A DNA stretch of 64,000 bases from Andrena cerasifolii (lineage: Eukaryota; Arthropoda; Insecta; Hymenoptera; Andrenidae). The translations under genes and the position numbers were made by a program. Positions 1 to 13,189 of the stretch are shown one piece after another. Every line of letters starts with the position of its first letter. Positions within the stretch are counted from its first letter, which is position 1. Below the pieces are notes generated by a model. The model did not search any database, was not told the origin of the DNA, and worked only from the letters and a program-made list of their open reading frames with translations. Where the stretch lies: the NCBI RefSeq assembly GCF_050908995.1, contig NC_135119.1, positions 6,758,001-6,822,000 on the forward strand, read 5' to 3'.

Positions 1-150
1 AATTATTTAAGTTCTCTGCATGTTTTGTTGTTCGGTGTACCTGGGTCGAATTGTGTGCCATGAATTAAAAGTACGTTAGAGAATTTTGCTCTATGGCGGA
101 GGTACTTACGTGGCATTCGATTTTATCTGTCTGAAGAGCAGCCAATATAC

Positions 151-200
151 CGCGATCGAGAAAGATACACATTTCAAACAGTCCTCTATCTTCGATCGCG
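151..200. repeat. Short inverted repeat (CGCGATCGA stem)
   Basis: CGCGATCGAGAAAGATA faces TATCTTCGATCGCG across about 20 bp. The rest of 1-1258 shows no gene or other structure. Confidence 0.5.
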
Positions 201-1258
201 TTAAAACGTTTTCGTTAATACATTATGGAAACAAAAGTTAGCTCTCTTGAACGAAGTAAAAGTTAGAAAAGTCTTTCTGAGAGAGTGACGGGACTCCCTA
301 CATCCATTTGCGGCGACCAAATCCAACGCGAAAGTTGCCGAGCTGTTCCATAGAGTGAATTTCGTTTCATCAAGTAATCCGCCCACACTCTCGTAGTTAG
401 TAAAATGTTACGAGTTTCACCTACTTTAATAGTTTAATGCAGTGCTCCATGTCGTGTCTACTTTAAGACCGGAGGATAAGGATAAGTGGAACTTGGACTA
501 TTTTATTAAAGTGTAAAAATCCTTGGAATATTTCAGCGACACGCTGGAAACAGATAAGGGCGAGGGAATCGCCAGCGTTCCATTTATTCCAACACCTTAC
601 TTCGGTGTTCGGTGTTCCGTAAGCTTTTTAATTGGTCGCTTTATAGTTATTTCGTACGATAATACCAACATCAGTCGAGCTTGTGTAAAATAAAAACTGC
701 TATATGAATCGAGATTCATTTTTTGCGAAGTGTTAACATTCACGAAGACACTGCAATAGATTATCCGGCGAACGAAAGGGATGAATAATGTTCGAGCTTA
801 TTGATTCGTTTGAAAGTGGGAATAAATTCCTCTGCTAAACAAAGGGGGGATCTACGCGGAAAAATATCGTTTTCATATCACAGCTATATTACCCCGCAAC
901 CTACGATTCACGATCCCTATTTCGCTCTGATAGACGCTTGGGAGCCTTCATAAATCAATACCACTTTATCCCTTGAAATCTCTATTTTCGCTTTAGCTGG
1001 GATCACCAGTATACATATTCAATAGAACTAGCCATGCAACTGTACGATTCAACAGTCAGCATTAATGCTCCCTACGACTCTACCAGTTTATTTAAAAACA
1101 GTCTCTGCCCTACAAATCTCACGATTCTCAAAAATGATATGCTTTTGATTGCGCTACAATAATTCTCCTCAGATCTAAGGTCCGTAACCCTAACAGCTAC
1201 CCTGAGAATCTTAGTATAAGGTGAATGTCCCAATTTCTGCTGATTTAGGGATTCTTAT

Positions 1259-1771
1259 GTGCGTTTAAATAAAAATATAGGGCTTGGTTTTTTATATAGT
1301 TTTAAAGCAATCTTTATTTTACTAGAAAAAAAGTTTTTTATGAAAAATTGTACAAAATGGTGGTGAACAACATGACTTCCCGGAGCACTGCAAAAAAACT
1401 GGCCCACACTCCCGGGAATGACTGGATCATCTGAGAAGGATATATAAACACGAATATATTATCTATGACCTAGCGTAGGATTTTCGCAAAATTCAAATTA
1501 TTTTGGAAATAATAGCTCTTTGAAGAATTGACTTTAATTTTTTACATAAAAATTTGCACTGAAATGCTTACAAAAAATCGAATAATTGAAATATTCAAAA
1601 AATCCTACTCTAGGTCATAGACAATATTCCTGTTTATATATCTTTTTGTATTTTCATCTCAGATGATCCATACAATTTTTCATAAAAAGAAAATTCTAGC
1701 AAAATAAAGATTGCTTTAAAACTACAATATATAAAAAAAATCCAAGCCCTATATTTTTATTTATACGAACA
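1259..1771. mobile_element. Large AT-rich inverted-repeat (MITE-like) element, about 510 bp
   Basis: Near-full-length palindrome. Outer arms share TAAATAAAAATATAGGGC and TTTTAAAGCAATCTTTATTT; inner arms share TCTATGACCTAG(C/A)GTAGGATTTT. The left arm contains an extra stretch of about 65 bp (roughly 1366-1428, with CCCGG motifs) missing from the right arm. No clear duplication, so no family is assigned. Confidence 0.65.
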
Positions 1772-3347
1772 AAAAATACCGAACTTTGTCTTTTGTTAGT
1801 GGTTTCAGGGTGGGGTGCACCTTTAATCGCGCAGAAACTCTTCGAATGACATTTCGTAGGTAATAAAGCCAATAAATGGCACCAGTATTGTAGATTGACC
1901 TATCAAGGATAAATGACAGGTGGACCTTATTACCTGCTGCGCCTTATTACCCGCAATTACCTTATACATGTACTTCCCACATTCTTTAATATTTTCCCAT
2001 TTTCTGCCTTCGCCACGCAGCGTCTCGTGTTTTAAATTAAAAGCAAGAGTTGGCCCTTCCATTGCCCCCGAAATTCTAAAGGTGAGTCCCACCCGAGAAC
2101 CCCGCCCCGAGCCAAAATCGTTGATCGCTGTGACGTAACTGAAAGAGTCTCGATCACCATAAAGGCGAAAGTCCCATGGTCCACTCGGTTCTTTCCCTGG
2201 CATTCCTTTTTACGATTAAATGGGCCGTCCCCGCGACACTCGGTGGATGTTAAACTCAAGCTTTAGACATGCAAATCAGGGCCGAGGGAAGTGTGTGTAA
2301 CTAACCCCCACCCTCCCATCTTCCTCATTCTTCCTTCTTCCTCGGCTAAAGAGTGTCTTGGCGACGTATTTATAACCCCTTCCTTCCTTCCTACCCTCCA
2401 GCCGCGTTTCCCGGGCGCGTTCTGATGAATGCTCACCTTCGCTTTAAGTTTATTAAACTAACTTGCGTGAAAATTATGAATAATTCCGTGCCATTGTGTC
2501 ATTTCGCGGCTGCACTCCTCCCCCCCCGCGGTACCTTCTTCGGCTTCGCCGCGATCCCTCGGCAAACCAACAGTCTATCCCTTCCCGCGATATAATCGCC
2601 GGAGTGTCGGGAGAATGAAGACGTCGCCGTGGATTTCCCGTTTCATTACGGCGCATTCAGATACACCAGGTATCCGCTAAATCATCGCCGTGGAGGCCAC
2701 CCCCGGCCGAACGAACTATTCCGCGATCGATATACCTACTGCGGCGCGTTAAACGGCCGCGGAAAGTGATCAAAGTCGTGCGAGTTCGATGGACCCGAGA
2801 TTAATTCCGCGCCGCTCGTGTACGACTGGCCAGCGTCTCGCAGGGGACGCGCGAGCTTCCCCACGGTCGCTAATTCGCCGTGGTCGATTATTCCCCGACG
2901 CTGGGCCAATTTATAACTGCGTCGGTCAAGAAGCAAGCCGGGCCAAAAGAAGCAGAAATGGACCACCGCGCGTAACGACCGTGCAAGCTCACCGTCCATC
3001 TCCTCCGTTCACCGTCCAGGTCGAGCGCCGCCGCCGCCCGTTTGAGGGGCAGGCGGGCGTAATAGATTCGTGGGCAGTAGTAACGGACTTCATGAATCAG
3101 CCATAAGAAGGCCAATGTAAAAGTTCGGAATGGCAAGAATGAACCCTTTTCTGCCGTAATGGCTTCGAAATTCATGGCTGATTTATACGGCCAAGTATGG
3201 GCCGCGCTTTCATATCGCCCATGCTGATTGATAATGCCGCATGCGGTTATAAATCCGCCGCTTTCGAACATTCTCGAGGGGTTATAATAAAAATTCATAA
3301 CCCGCCAGAGAGATCTGTATTAACCTTCCAGGTAGGTAGCCGAGTTG
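1772..3347. other. No gene recognised
   Basis: Moderately GC-rich between two inverted-repeat elements. Overlapping short ORFs on both strands have no family resemblance and no coherent splice pattern. Confidence 0.5.
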
Positions 3348-3355
3348 GTAACGAT

Positions 3356-4042
3356 TAGAGACCATGGTATGGTACGTGTAGTAAAAAGACACGGGTACAC
3401 GTGCATTACATATATCCGTACCTCGATCCGTGTAGCTTTTAGTACACGGGTACCCGTGCACTATTTCACGTGTATTTAAATACACGTGTATCAACGTATT
3501 TGTGTATTTTCATCAGAATTGGGCGTTAACTACGGGAGAATGGGCAATTGGCGGTCACTTAAGCAATAAGTGTAATAAAACCGAGTGATGTTTCTCAATT
3601 TTAAGGATTATCGTTGCGTCTAAAAAGAAGCTCGCTTATTACCAGTAACGCCTTAATTTTTTGTATCAAAATAGGTAATCGATTAAATAAATCTTGTTAA
3701 TTTTATAATTGTGCTATTAGTTACAATCTGAAAATTTGTAAAACCATACTTTCCGCATATTATTCTAGTAAATATATTTAAATACATTAATTCTTTTATG
3801 AATTTCGCAATCCCCCAGAGTTCTGGGATATCTATAGATATTAGAAATCAGACGAATCAAAATACGGATACGTTAATATACGTGTATTTATAAATACACG
3901 AGTATCTAAATTCGCGTGTATTTAAATACACGTGAAATAGTGCACGGGTACCCGTGTACTAAAAGATACACGGATTCAGGTACAGATACGTTTAATACAC
4001 GTGTACACGTGTATTTAAATACACGTGAAATAGGGATCTCTA
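3356..4042. mobile_element. hAT-like MITE with palindromic TACACGTG arms, 687 bp
   Basis: A perfect 8-bp duplication GTAACGAT (3348-3355 and 4043-4050) flanks ends beginning TAGAGA in inverted orientation. Subterminal regions are stacked palindromes built from CACGTGTATTTAAATACACG and GTGCACGGGTACCCGTG, present near both ends in inverted copies. The centre (about 3500-3860) is AT-rich and unique. No coding capacity. Confidence 0.85.
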
Positions 4043-4238
4043 GTAACGATCAAACGGCGAGTTGCAAAAATCGAATTGCGCGCAGAGGTACATGGGCGAA
4101 AGTTTTTGCCAAAAAAATTCGAGATTGATCATCGGCTCTCGGCAATTCGTAAGAACCGATGGACGCGCGAGTAAGAGTGTCGCAGCCCGCGGGCAGAGGC
4201 ATAATCAAGAATTTCGAGTACGTTGCTCGCGCGTATTT

Positions 4239-4386
4239 AACTGCGCAAACTGGTTTCCACGGATTAGGCCGAGCATGTAGGACCGTCTAAATACGCCGTG
4301 TTGCCTGTGCGTACTGAACTGCACAAACTGGTTTGCACGGGCTGCCTCTCCTGTACCCTCAACTCTGCAAACCAGTTTACGCAGTT
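4239..4386. repeat. Three copies of a 24-bp AAACTGGTTT motif (two direct, one inverted)
   Basis: Copies at 4239-4262 and 4317-4340 (same strand, 78 bp apart) and 4363-4386 (opposite strand). The shared form is AACTGC-CAAACTGGTTT-CACGG. The core AAACTGGTTT is nearly self-complementary. Function unknown. Confidence 0.6.
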
Positions 4387-6180
4387 ATTCCTCGCGGAAT
4401 AATTTAGCGTGTAGGCCTCGGCTTATACCAAATGAGATAAGGAAGTAAATTAGAGAACGGAATGTCCCTCATTTAACTACTATTCCGTTCGATGTCGCTC
4501 TGGACGATTTCCTGCACTCGCCCAGCGGAGTACCTACCTACAAGCATCTTTTCATTTACACTCAACGACACGCTGTCATATAATGCATGTCAATCTTTGG
4601 CCGAGCTTTTAGGATCACTCGAGGCCCTCCTTGAATTTCAATTAGATTCAGGTGGTGCATTTTTTTGTTACAGAAAATCGTTGCGATGAACGTTTTTCGT
4701 GGATTTCAAGGTATACCTGCAGAGGCAAGGTGGTATCGACGCCCGCGCGGTATTATTTCACGGATAGGCAAACACGGTATTTTGCGCGCGTCTTACACGC
4801 GCCTGATACAAAGCCGAACCTTAATCCTGCCGCCGTGGATCCTCCGTTACTCGCAGGAAGCGCGAGCACGGCGAGCGATGTAAATTTTGGAACAGAGCGG
4901 GAACGGTTTGCGTTGGTAGGCGAGAGGGTATCCCAAATACCTGGAGGAAATCTGTGGAGGCCATGACACGCCATCCTGTTTGTCTTGCGTTTTAGGTGAC
5001 TCGATTCCTGTGCTTACGTTTCCGCCAGGTCGGAACCTCCCAGCTTACGAATTTGATTTCCCGTATAAATATTAATGCACCGTGATCACCCGACCTCTGC
5101 GCGCTGAGACGCCCAGTCAGCGACGGCTGCATCCGCGCGATTGAAAGAATTCCACCTTGTCCTCCCAACATTCAGAAGAATCTGCAAGTGAGACAGCAGT
5201 GCTGCTAATACTTGGCATGACTCGTGCAGACCGAGCCTAAAGCCGCCATGTCGGCGAGGGAGAATGCACGTCTGAGCTCGACGTAATCGTTCCCAAGTGG
5301 GGTGAACACTACTGCAACAAACGGGGGGGTGAAGAGGAAGAAACAAGGGACACAGGTACAATTAGATTCTGTACGACAAGAATACTAGAAACCTGGAATC
5401 GAGAAAGAAGCAAATGGATTTCTCGACGTTAAGGATGGAACACCTTTGCGCTGAACGAGAAACGCGTTTCAATTATTAGATGATTAAGTTAACGAGGTGG
5501 AAGAATTTCGAAACAGTTGCCGTTTCATTTATTTGGTAACGCGAAGGGGTGGCGGAGTGCGCGAAAGCTGGTCGCAGCAGCGAACCGTCGTAGTCTAGAC
5601 TTGCGGGCGAACGACGTTGAAACGGAGAGCTGGTCGATAACGCGATGCAGCACCTCCAGCCGTGACGAGGCTGCGACATCGGGATTGTGATTAGGGGCCG
5701 GTCGGCAAACAATGCCTAATTACATAATTATTGTGCCGCGGGCCCGTAATTAAGACACATTACTCCTCCCGGCTGGTAATTCATTACGCTTAATGTCTTC
5801 CCTGCCTCCACCGTTTCATCGCGGATGACAGTCGCGACGGTTCCGCTAAATACCGTTACCGTGAAATATTACCGACCACGACCACGGCCACGGCCGCGGC
5901 TACGACCACCACGACCGTCTCCGAGCTACGCCCCCTCGTCGAGAATCATTGCTTTCTCTAACAAAGCAGCCCCTCGCATAGACGCTGTTTGATCCTCGGA
6001 ATGTAGTTCCCTGGACGTTTATTTTATCGCGCTGGGCGAATAATTCTGAGATTAATTGGTGGCCATTGTTCCACGTACGGGGTGGCGAGGGGAAGCGAGG
6101 GAGGGAGAGGGTGGCATGACGTGATTGCCAAGGAATAAGTGTTTCGTTAATCATTCGACTATTAGAATATCCTGCTGGAT
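4387..6180. other. No gene recognised
   Basis: Unique mixed-composition DNA. Short ORFs on both strands, none with a recognisable domain. Confidence 0.5.
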
Positions 6181-6188
6181 GTGTAAGA

Positions 6189-7074
6189 TAGGGTGGCCTT
6201 TGTTTATACGTGTCGAATTTCTTTTTTGTATTTCTTTGCTCTCTGTAACAATAGTCCCTGAAAAAGATTATTGGAATCGGACAACAGGACAGGGTGCTGA
6301 TCAGGCTTTAAAGTTTAAAATTCATCAGTGATTTGAATTTGAAGAATTTCTCAAAAATAGTAAGCCCTATCGAAATTTTGTTCAAATAATATTAAAAGAG
6401 TATTCAATTTTCTACAATTACTGTATACATAATTTTTTCGTGCTTCCAACCATTTTTTAGATAATAGCGATTGAATATAGAAAGGTCCGCACTACGCGCG
6501 TATATACAGTACGTCACGCCTAGGGAAGTCAATCCCGGGATCGTAATCCCGGGATCCCGGGATCCTAGCTGTTTTTTGGATTCTAAGACTCCATTTGATA
6601 TATAAAGTTATAACTTATCCCGAGAATTTCGAGAATTTTAAAAACGTAAATTATTTTATGGACAATTGAATAATATAAAAATGGAATCCAAAAATCAGCC
6701 GGGATCCCGGGATTACGATCCCGGGATCGAATTCCCTAGTCACGCCCGCCGTACAGGTGGGACGCGCGAAGTGCGGACCTCTCTATATTCAAACGCTATT
6801 ATCCAAAAAATGGTTGGAAGCACAAAAAAATATATATATACAGTAATTGTAGAAAATTGAATGCTCTTTTAATATTATTTCAAGAAAATTTCGATAGGGC
6901 TTACCATTTTTGAGAAATTATTCAAATTCAAACCATTGATGAATTTTAAAATTTAAGGCCTGGTCGGCACCCTATCTTGTTGTCCGATTCCAATAATCTT
7001 TTTCAAGGACTATTTCTTTATGAAATGGAACCATATTAGAGGGTAAGAGCAAAAGAAATCGCAGGGCCACCCTA
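6189..7074. mobile_element. hAT-like inverted-repeat element, host of a nested MITE
   Basis: Ends read TAGGGTGGCC in inverted orientation, flanked by an imperfect 8-bp duplication (GTGTAAGA at 6181-6188, GTGTAGGA at 7075-7082). The two arms of about 330 bp are inverted copies almost to the centre, which is occupied by a second element (6521-6738). The TAGGG terminus fits hAT YARNG. No transposase. Confidence 0.82.
6521..6738. mobile_element. Nested hAT-like MITE, 218 bp
   Basis: Inserted inside the 6189-7074 element with a perfect 8-bp duplication GTCACGCC (6513-6520 and 6739-6746). Ends read TAGGGAAGTCAATCCCGGG and, inverted, TAGGGAATTCGATCCCGGG, followed by repeated CCCGGGATC palindromes. 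It is younger than its host element by position. Confidence 0.88.
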
Positions 7075-7082
7075 GTGTAGGA

Positions 7083-8194
7083 TGTCGAAAGCATGAGATT
7101 CCCGAGTGAACAATTTCTGGCACGTTCGACGCTGTTTTGAATTCTACTTCTTATCGCCAGATGATAGTATCGTCGACCCGCAGTAATATTATCTTATTTG
7201 TAGAAAGCTTGGTAGACTATTACAAGCTCGGCCCTGAGTTAAGGGAGCTTATCTTTAACGAAAATACAGCACTCTCCCGGAATTAATAGCGCTGAAATAA
7301 GGGCGTCCGGACTAATCGCGAAACTCATAGGAAAAATCGGAATACCGCCGTCACCCACTCTATTTTAGGGCGTGAAAGAAACGGTGGCTGAAAGGCGCGC
7401 GACGCCGAGAATGAATCGACGGCGCTGAATGTACGTACGCGCGAGGCTTTTACGGGAAGGGTGAGACGCGGGATGCCCCCGCGACAATCTGGATGCCTAC
7501 GAAAAATATCCCGACCGTCATTACGTCGGACTCGAGGTCGTAACATCCCCAGTGGACCCTCATTGAAACTAACAGAGAGATTGGCAGATGCTCGATACGC
7601 GCCGCTTCCTCGTAATCTCGATATGACGGGAACTTCTATGCGCCCCGTCCCAGGTGATCTCCGCGCGGATTAAAAAATTACCGCGGGACCGTCTTTCGCG
7701 CCGTGTCCCTTCGGAACACCCGCGCTTCGCGGAGGGCTCGCTTTGCTAACGACGACAAGCGCATTTGTTGCGCGGTGCATTAAGTAATTATAGCATCATT
7801 ATGATTAATTGCCTCCTCTACGATCTATTCTTGCATCGCCCGGCCCTGCGCAAGGAGGATACGTGGAAAGAGAAAGTGCGAGTCTCTGCTGGATATTTAG
7901 AATAACAATGTTTGCATGGGAGGAATGGAGACGCGCGGAATGAGCTGCAATCCAGGCTGCGGCGAGATGAAATAGTGTTGGAATAAGAATGGTGATCGAT
8001 ATGGCTGCCTGATTTGGTATTCACTATGTAAGATTAGAAAGAAAGGTAGGGGCTTTGAGATATTTGAAGGGGTTCAAAATTTGTAAAAGGGAAGCTCAAA
8101 TGAAATGCATGATGACTGTAACTTCAGAGTTAACGTAATAGAAAATTAATATTAACGAAAAAGTACAATTTCAATCGCATGGTCGTTATAAGTA
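7083..8194. other. No gene recognised
   Basis: Unique intergenic DNA with only short overlapping ORFs lacking any motif. Confidence 0.5.
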
Positions 8195-9154
8195 GGGTAG
8201 GGTGGGGCGGGCTGAAAGCCCTGCTTTTCATATAAAGCTATGTAAAATTTAGTAATAACAATCTAGAGGTATACGGTGTTATTTTGTATAAACTACAACC
8301 ATTATGCTGTACTTTTACAAAGTTGGTGGTTAATAGTGTTATTTTTTGTTGAGTTATTATATTGCCCCATATCCGGGGCAAAAAGTCCATTGCTTGGGGT
8401 AAAAAGTCCTTAATAGCTTCTAACCAGCTTTTCGTTGTAACATAAAACAAAATAAGTAAGAAACTCTTTTGAAATCAACAAATATTTGTTAAACCATTTT
8501 TTTGGTATACCATATTGAAAGGAAATATTACAGCCACCTTTTTTGAAACAAAAGAATAAAAATACAGGGCTTAGTTCAGCTTGAACAAAAAACTGCACAA
8601 TAATCTTGGCTCAATATGAAGATTTCTTAAACTCAAATTATTTTAATATAAAAAAAGCAGGAAAAAGGATAGATAATTTATGACTTTACTAATTGGTTTA
8701 CTTCACCAAAGACAATCACTCTTTTTAGTATTTTAAGATGACTTCTTTATCAAAAAATAAAAATATAAGTAAGGGACTTTTTGCCCGAATGGTACCTCTA
8801 TTGTTTCGCGTATATATAGGTTCGAAAATATTATCATTCAGAAATAAACAATGTCATATACACATTACTAAAGGAACATACAATCTTAACTCTTTCACCT
8901 TATACGCTGTTAAACTGTGGTTTACTTCGAATAACACAAGCAAAAACGACGTACTTTTTTCGCTTCTTGATGTACATAATAACAAAGGCGTCATATGACA
9001 CGCACGAAAGCCCAACAACGACTGGCGACTCTGCGGTCCTCCTCATTACCCTTGCCATCACATAGATATGCTGCAATATTAGATCGATTGTTTACGAATG
9101 GAGATTTTGCATTCGGGACGTTTTACCCGCTGGACTTTTAAGCCCACTCTACCC
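8195..9154. mobile_element. Degenerate element with GGGTAG-GTGGG inverted ends
   Basis: The left end GGGTAGGGTGGGG and right end, inverted, GGGTAGAGTGGGCT face each other 960 bp apart. Inside, GGGGTAAAAAGTCCTTA and its inverted partner GGGCAAAAAGTCCCTTAC form a second, inner pair. It is AT-rich and has only short ORFs. TA precedes the left end but TG follows the right, so the boundaries are uncertain. The GGGTAG tip recalls the 47547-48562 element. Confidence 0.5.
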
Positions 9155-10068
9155 TGCCTATGTGGACAATTGTTTATAATCGACATTAGACACGGAATAT
9201 TTATATTCCATCGAATTAATGTCGAAATTAATAACAATGGTAACGTACAAAATGAAATTGTTAGATTCGTCGAAAATCGACTGAACGTTAACAATCAAAT
9301 GATAAAAAAAGTGCGTTGCCTCACCATACCGACGAAGTAGTAGAATGTCCACTCGGTCCCAAGAACCACGGTTACATGAATTCTCGATCGCACGATATAC
9401 AGTTTTTCCGAAACAATGCCCAACCGCCATGGGTGCACAAGCTGCACGTTCCATCTGTAGAAAAAAAAATATCTGCTCTAGCTTTTCGTCGGCCGACGTG
9501 TTTTGCGTTTCAACGTGCGCTCGAGTGACGATGCGAAGCGAAATAGAAACTAGATTAGCATATTAGACAAATATAGTCGTTGCTGTAACGTCGGAACGCC
9601 AAAAAGATGTGGATAAAGTGGCAGAGTAGATATGGTTAAAAGAGGAGTCAGTTGCATTTCTAACCTAAATAATCTATTTCCCTATTACGTACCGTTTGGA
9701 ACGAAGCAACTGGAATACGAATATCCATACGTCGCGAACAAGTCACGACACGCCACGGATTTCAATCTATATCTATCGTTCGATTTCAAGTTCGACTGTT
9801 TTCACACTACTACAAAATGGCGTATCGTTAGGGAATCGAAAGATTTCTTACCCACGACGAGAAACTGGTGCCAGTCATTGAACTGACTATCGCTGCAAAC
9901 TCCAGATTCACTTGTCTCACTTCCTCGCACTCCGAACAATAGAATTTCACTAACTTTTAAAACTTTTACCCAACTTCTGCGAAAACAACGAAAACTACCG
10001 ACCCCCCCACAGACCGCGGCGCGAAAGAACTAACGCAAGTTGAAGCCTGTTCGTCCTGTGACGTCACG
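9155..10068. other. No gene recognised
   Basis: AT-rich DNA with short ORFs only. Confidence 0.5.
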
Positions 10069-10076
10069 TCATAGAC

Positions 10077-10292
10077 CAGGGCTGTACAAGGAGCTGTTTT
10101 TAGCGACTTTGCTGCGAGCAACCAGCCGAGCGTCGAGCAGCCGAAATACATATACTTACGCTATGCGCCTACGAGCATGCACCTACACTACTGCGGTTCT
10201 CCTCACTGATTCTACCGTTAGCAACAGGACAGCTCGACGTTCGGCTGGTTGCTCGAAGGTAGGCGCTAAAAACGGCTCCTTGTGCAACTCTG
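10077..10292. mobile_element. hAT-like MITE, 216 bp
   Basis: Terminal inverted repeats CAGGGCTGTACAAGGAGC and CAGAGTTGCACAAGGAGC, continuing into TTTTTAGCG on both sides. Flanks TCATAGAC (10069-10076) and GCATAGAC (10293-10300) match at 7 of 8 positions. A second inverted pair inside (CAGCCGAGCGTCGAGC and GCTCGACGTTCGGCTG) makes most of it a hairpin. Confidence 0.82.
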
Positions 10293-10300
10293 GCATAGAC

Positions 10301-13189
10301 GAATGAAAATGAAGACTAGTGGCGCCATTATCTTCACGCCTGTGGTTACTGTGTAAACTCGCGTGATTGACGGTTAATAGGTTAAGATACATTAGTGACT
10401 TCACCTGAGATTAAATTACTATATCAGGAGCAACCATAGACTTTATACATATAATACAATCGGAATTGAAATAGTATTTCACTCTACACATCATTTAATT
10501 TAATTTAATTTATTTATTTACGCATGATATCACATTGCAGCAAAAGGAAAGTACAAGTGCAAATAGTGTCAATGCTAATCTATTCAAGAGGATAATGTTA
10601 TTCATTATGGAATGCTAAGGAGGAATGAATAAACACGTAATATCGACCATCGGTATAAAAATCAAACGCAAGATGTGTGGCGCACAGGCTGGCAAATAAA
10701 ACGCAGGTAAATATTGAAACTTACGTTTTAGTCGCACTAAAAGCGGTATACACTCGTGCACTGGGGAAAAGCTCGAACGGTATTCGATCACTCGAAACAA
10801 ATTAACCATGATGGCTGTTATAAATTTCATCTTGACAGACGATAAAACCAGCAGCACACCACACGGTGCGGTTTTTTTTTTGCTACCCCTATTAATAATA
10901 GTCACGTCCAGGAGTGATCGCGTTTACGTGCTAAAAAATTCGAAATTGAACCATGATATCGGTTTAAAATTCATACGAGGGACAAGCTGAAGTGTTCGTG
11001 CGTGCGCGCGCGTGTATTATAATTTTCGACGTGCTGCGAACGTTTGCATAACTGTGTACGAAAAAATACAAAACAGTTACTATTAAGGTTTAAAAATAAA
11101 TTCTCAATCGCGTACACTCACACGAAGGACTCTGGTTCAGTTGCTCCGTAGTTTCACCAATATTATTGAAGGCCGCCATATTTGGAAGTATTGTCTTCAA
11201 CACGGAAGTAGAAACGCGGTGAAAGGAGGAATATCTTTCTAGTAAAAATATACATGTAGCGATAACGACTGTTAGTAGACGCCTTTGGTAATGCCGCTTT
11301 TTTTAATTACGTTTAAATGGTGGATAAATAAAGACCGTTTACCGGATCGCGCAATTTAATTAAAAGCCTCTTGGCGCGTGCAGTTTTCTTCGATTGGAAA
11401 AACGGTTTCCTTTAAACATGTCCCCGTCGCGGATTTATTGGCCCGTGCTCGTTAGAATTTATCGAACGGTCCGTCGAGTAATTATACCCCTTTTATGGGT
11501 TACACTCGCAGCTATTACGTCACGTTTGAGCGGGGAAATTTTTATCCTAACGATCCGATGTATCACCGAACAATATTTCTGAACGCGATCCGTTACAATC
11601 GTTGATGGTGCTACTCGATGTACGCTAATTGGCGTCATTACCGGCCTGTCCATTTTTCGGGATAAACCGCTTTCCCGTGTCTCGTTGCGCGTTACATCCT
11701 GCACGCTTGTTTTGCGGCATTCTCCATTTGAAAGGCGCTCTTCGAACCGTTTGCGCGCATTGAAATAGTTTTAATTCATGGAAGCGTGAAATAATAATAA
11801 TTCGAGGTACATTTTTATATGATTGTACGATTGATAGAGTTCGCTTCCAGATTATCGTTTTCACGCAGCCAGAGTTGTTTAATTCCACTCAATGCCGTCC
11901 TTATTGTGCGATCGTTAAAAGTAACGCGATACAAACAATTGCGACGAATAAACGCAAGGATACGTAATTTTACGGGTTGCAGGCAGAGCTGGAGCTTTCT
12001 GGAGATCTTCCGTAGCCAAATACAACGAGGACGGCTCGACAACATGCCCTGGGAGTTCGGAGGTCTGTTTGCACGAGTTCGCAAATATAGCCATAGGTAT
12101 CGGAGCCAACCGAAGCGAAGAATTGATAAATTAGTTATTCCGTCAGTCGCCTGGTGCTGTTCGTCTAGGTACGTTTGATCTGAGGTTTCGAATAATCATG
12201 CCTATTTATATTGGGCGCCGTTGGAGGGTTCCCAACCATCCCAGCTACGTGGATGTACAGAAGGATTCAGCACAGTCAACCGTTTGAAACAGTTGAAATA
12301 CCGAAAGGGGAACATGTTACGTTATTAGCAGGTACGCTGCGTCGCTAAAGCATTTCTTTCGAGGCATAATTTGTTGTACAGCAAGAGTAAGAGATGTACT
12401 TTAAACGCAATCTGTTATTTATCGCCTGCCGGGGACGGTAGCGCGGCGTAGATTGCGCGCATTAATACGGAAAAGCTTTAATGGAAGGCGCACCAGGTCC
12501 GTTTATCATCGGATAACAGTTCCGGAGTACATCCTTTGAACGTAACTCTACCCCTGGGTAAACAGGACTAAGGGTTATGACCATTCCCGTTTGTCTTTGC
12601 ATCCGGAATCTTCGCGCGAAATCCCTAGCCAGGAGCCAATTAACTCCCGAAGAATTCGATCCTGTCCCATGGCAATTCCAAGATAGCACGACTCCGCCGG
12701 CAGATTAGAAAAGACAATATTTGCCCCGCCGCTTCAGAGTCTAATCGCGTATTGCCTCGCAGATGTGCCTTCACTTAATATCGCTTACTGTTTGTCCTTC
12801 GTCGGGACCCGGCTGGGGTGTCTCAGAAATCCGGAGGCCTCTTCGGGCCCGCTCGGTCCGCCCTTAGCTTGCGCGCGATCCAAGTAGACCGCCAGCGTTT
12901 AAGCGGACCTATTCTTACAGATTTACGTCCCTCCTTCGACTCGGCCTTTCTTCTCCGGCGCTGGACGGGAAACGGAACGCGTCTAAGGATCCATCGTGGC
13001 CGCAAGCCGGCACCCGCAGGGCAGACGGTTTGAATTGAAGATTTTTGCGGACGGTAACTCGTTGGCTCGCGCGCTAACGTATTTGCAAGATCCGCTCCGC
13101 TGATGGACATATAATGCGACGTGTGATTGTAGGCCCGCCAATCGCGGCCGATTGTGCCTCTGAAGGCCCGCTAACTATCTCAAACTAGC
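10301..13189. other. No gene recognised
   Basis: Intergenic DNA with GC rising towards the pyrimidine tract. ORFs up to 119 codons on both strands overlap one another and show no domain. Confidence 0.5.

Noticed and set aside
3356..4042. CRISPR-like or tandem repeat array
   Set aside because: The repeats are inverted palindromes inside a transposon-like unit with a target duplication, and the genome is eukaryotic.
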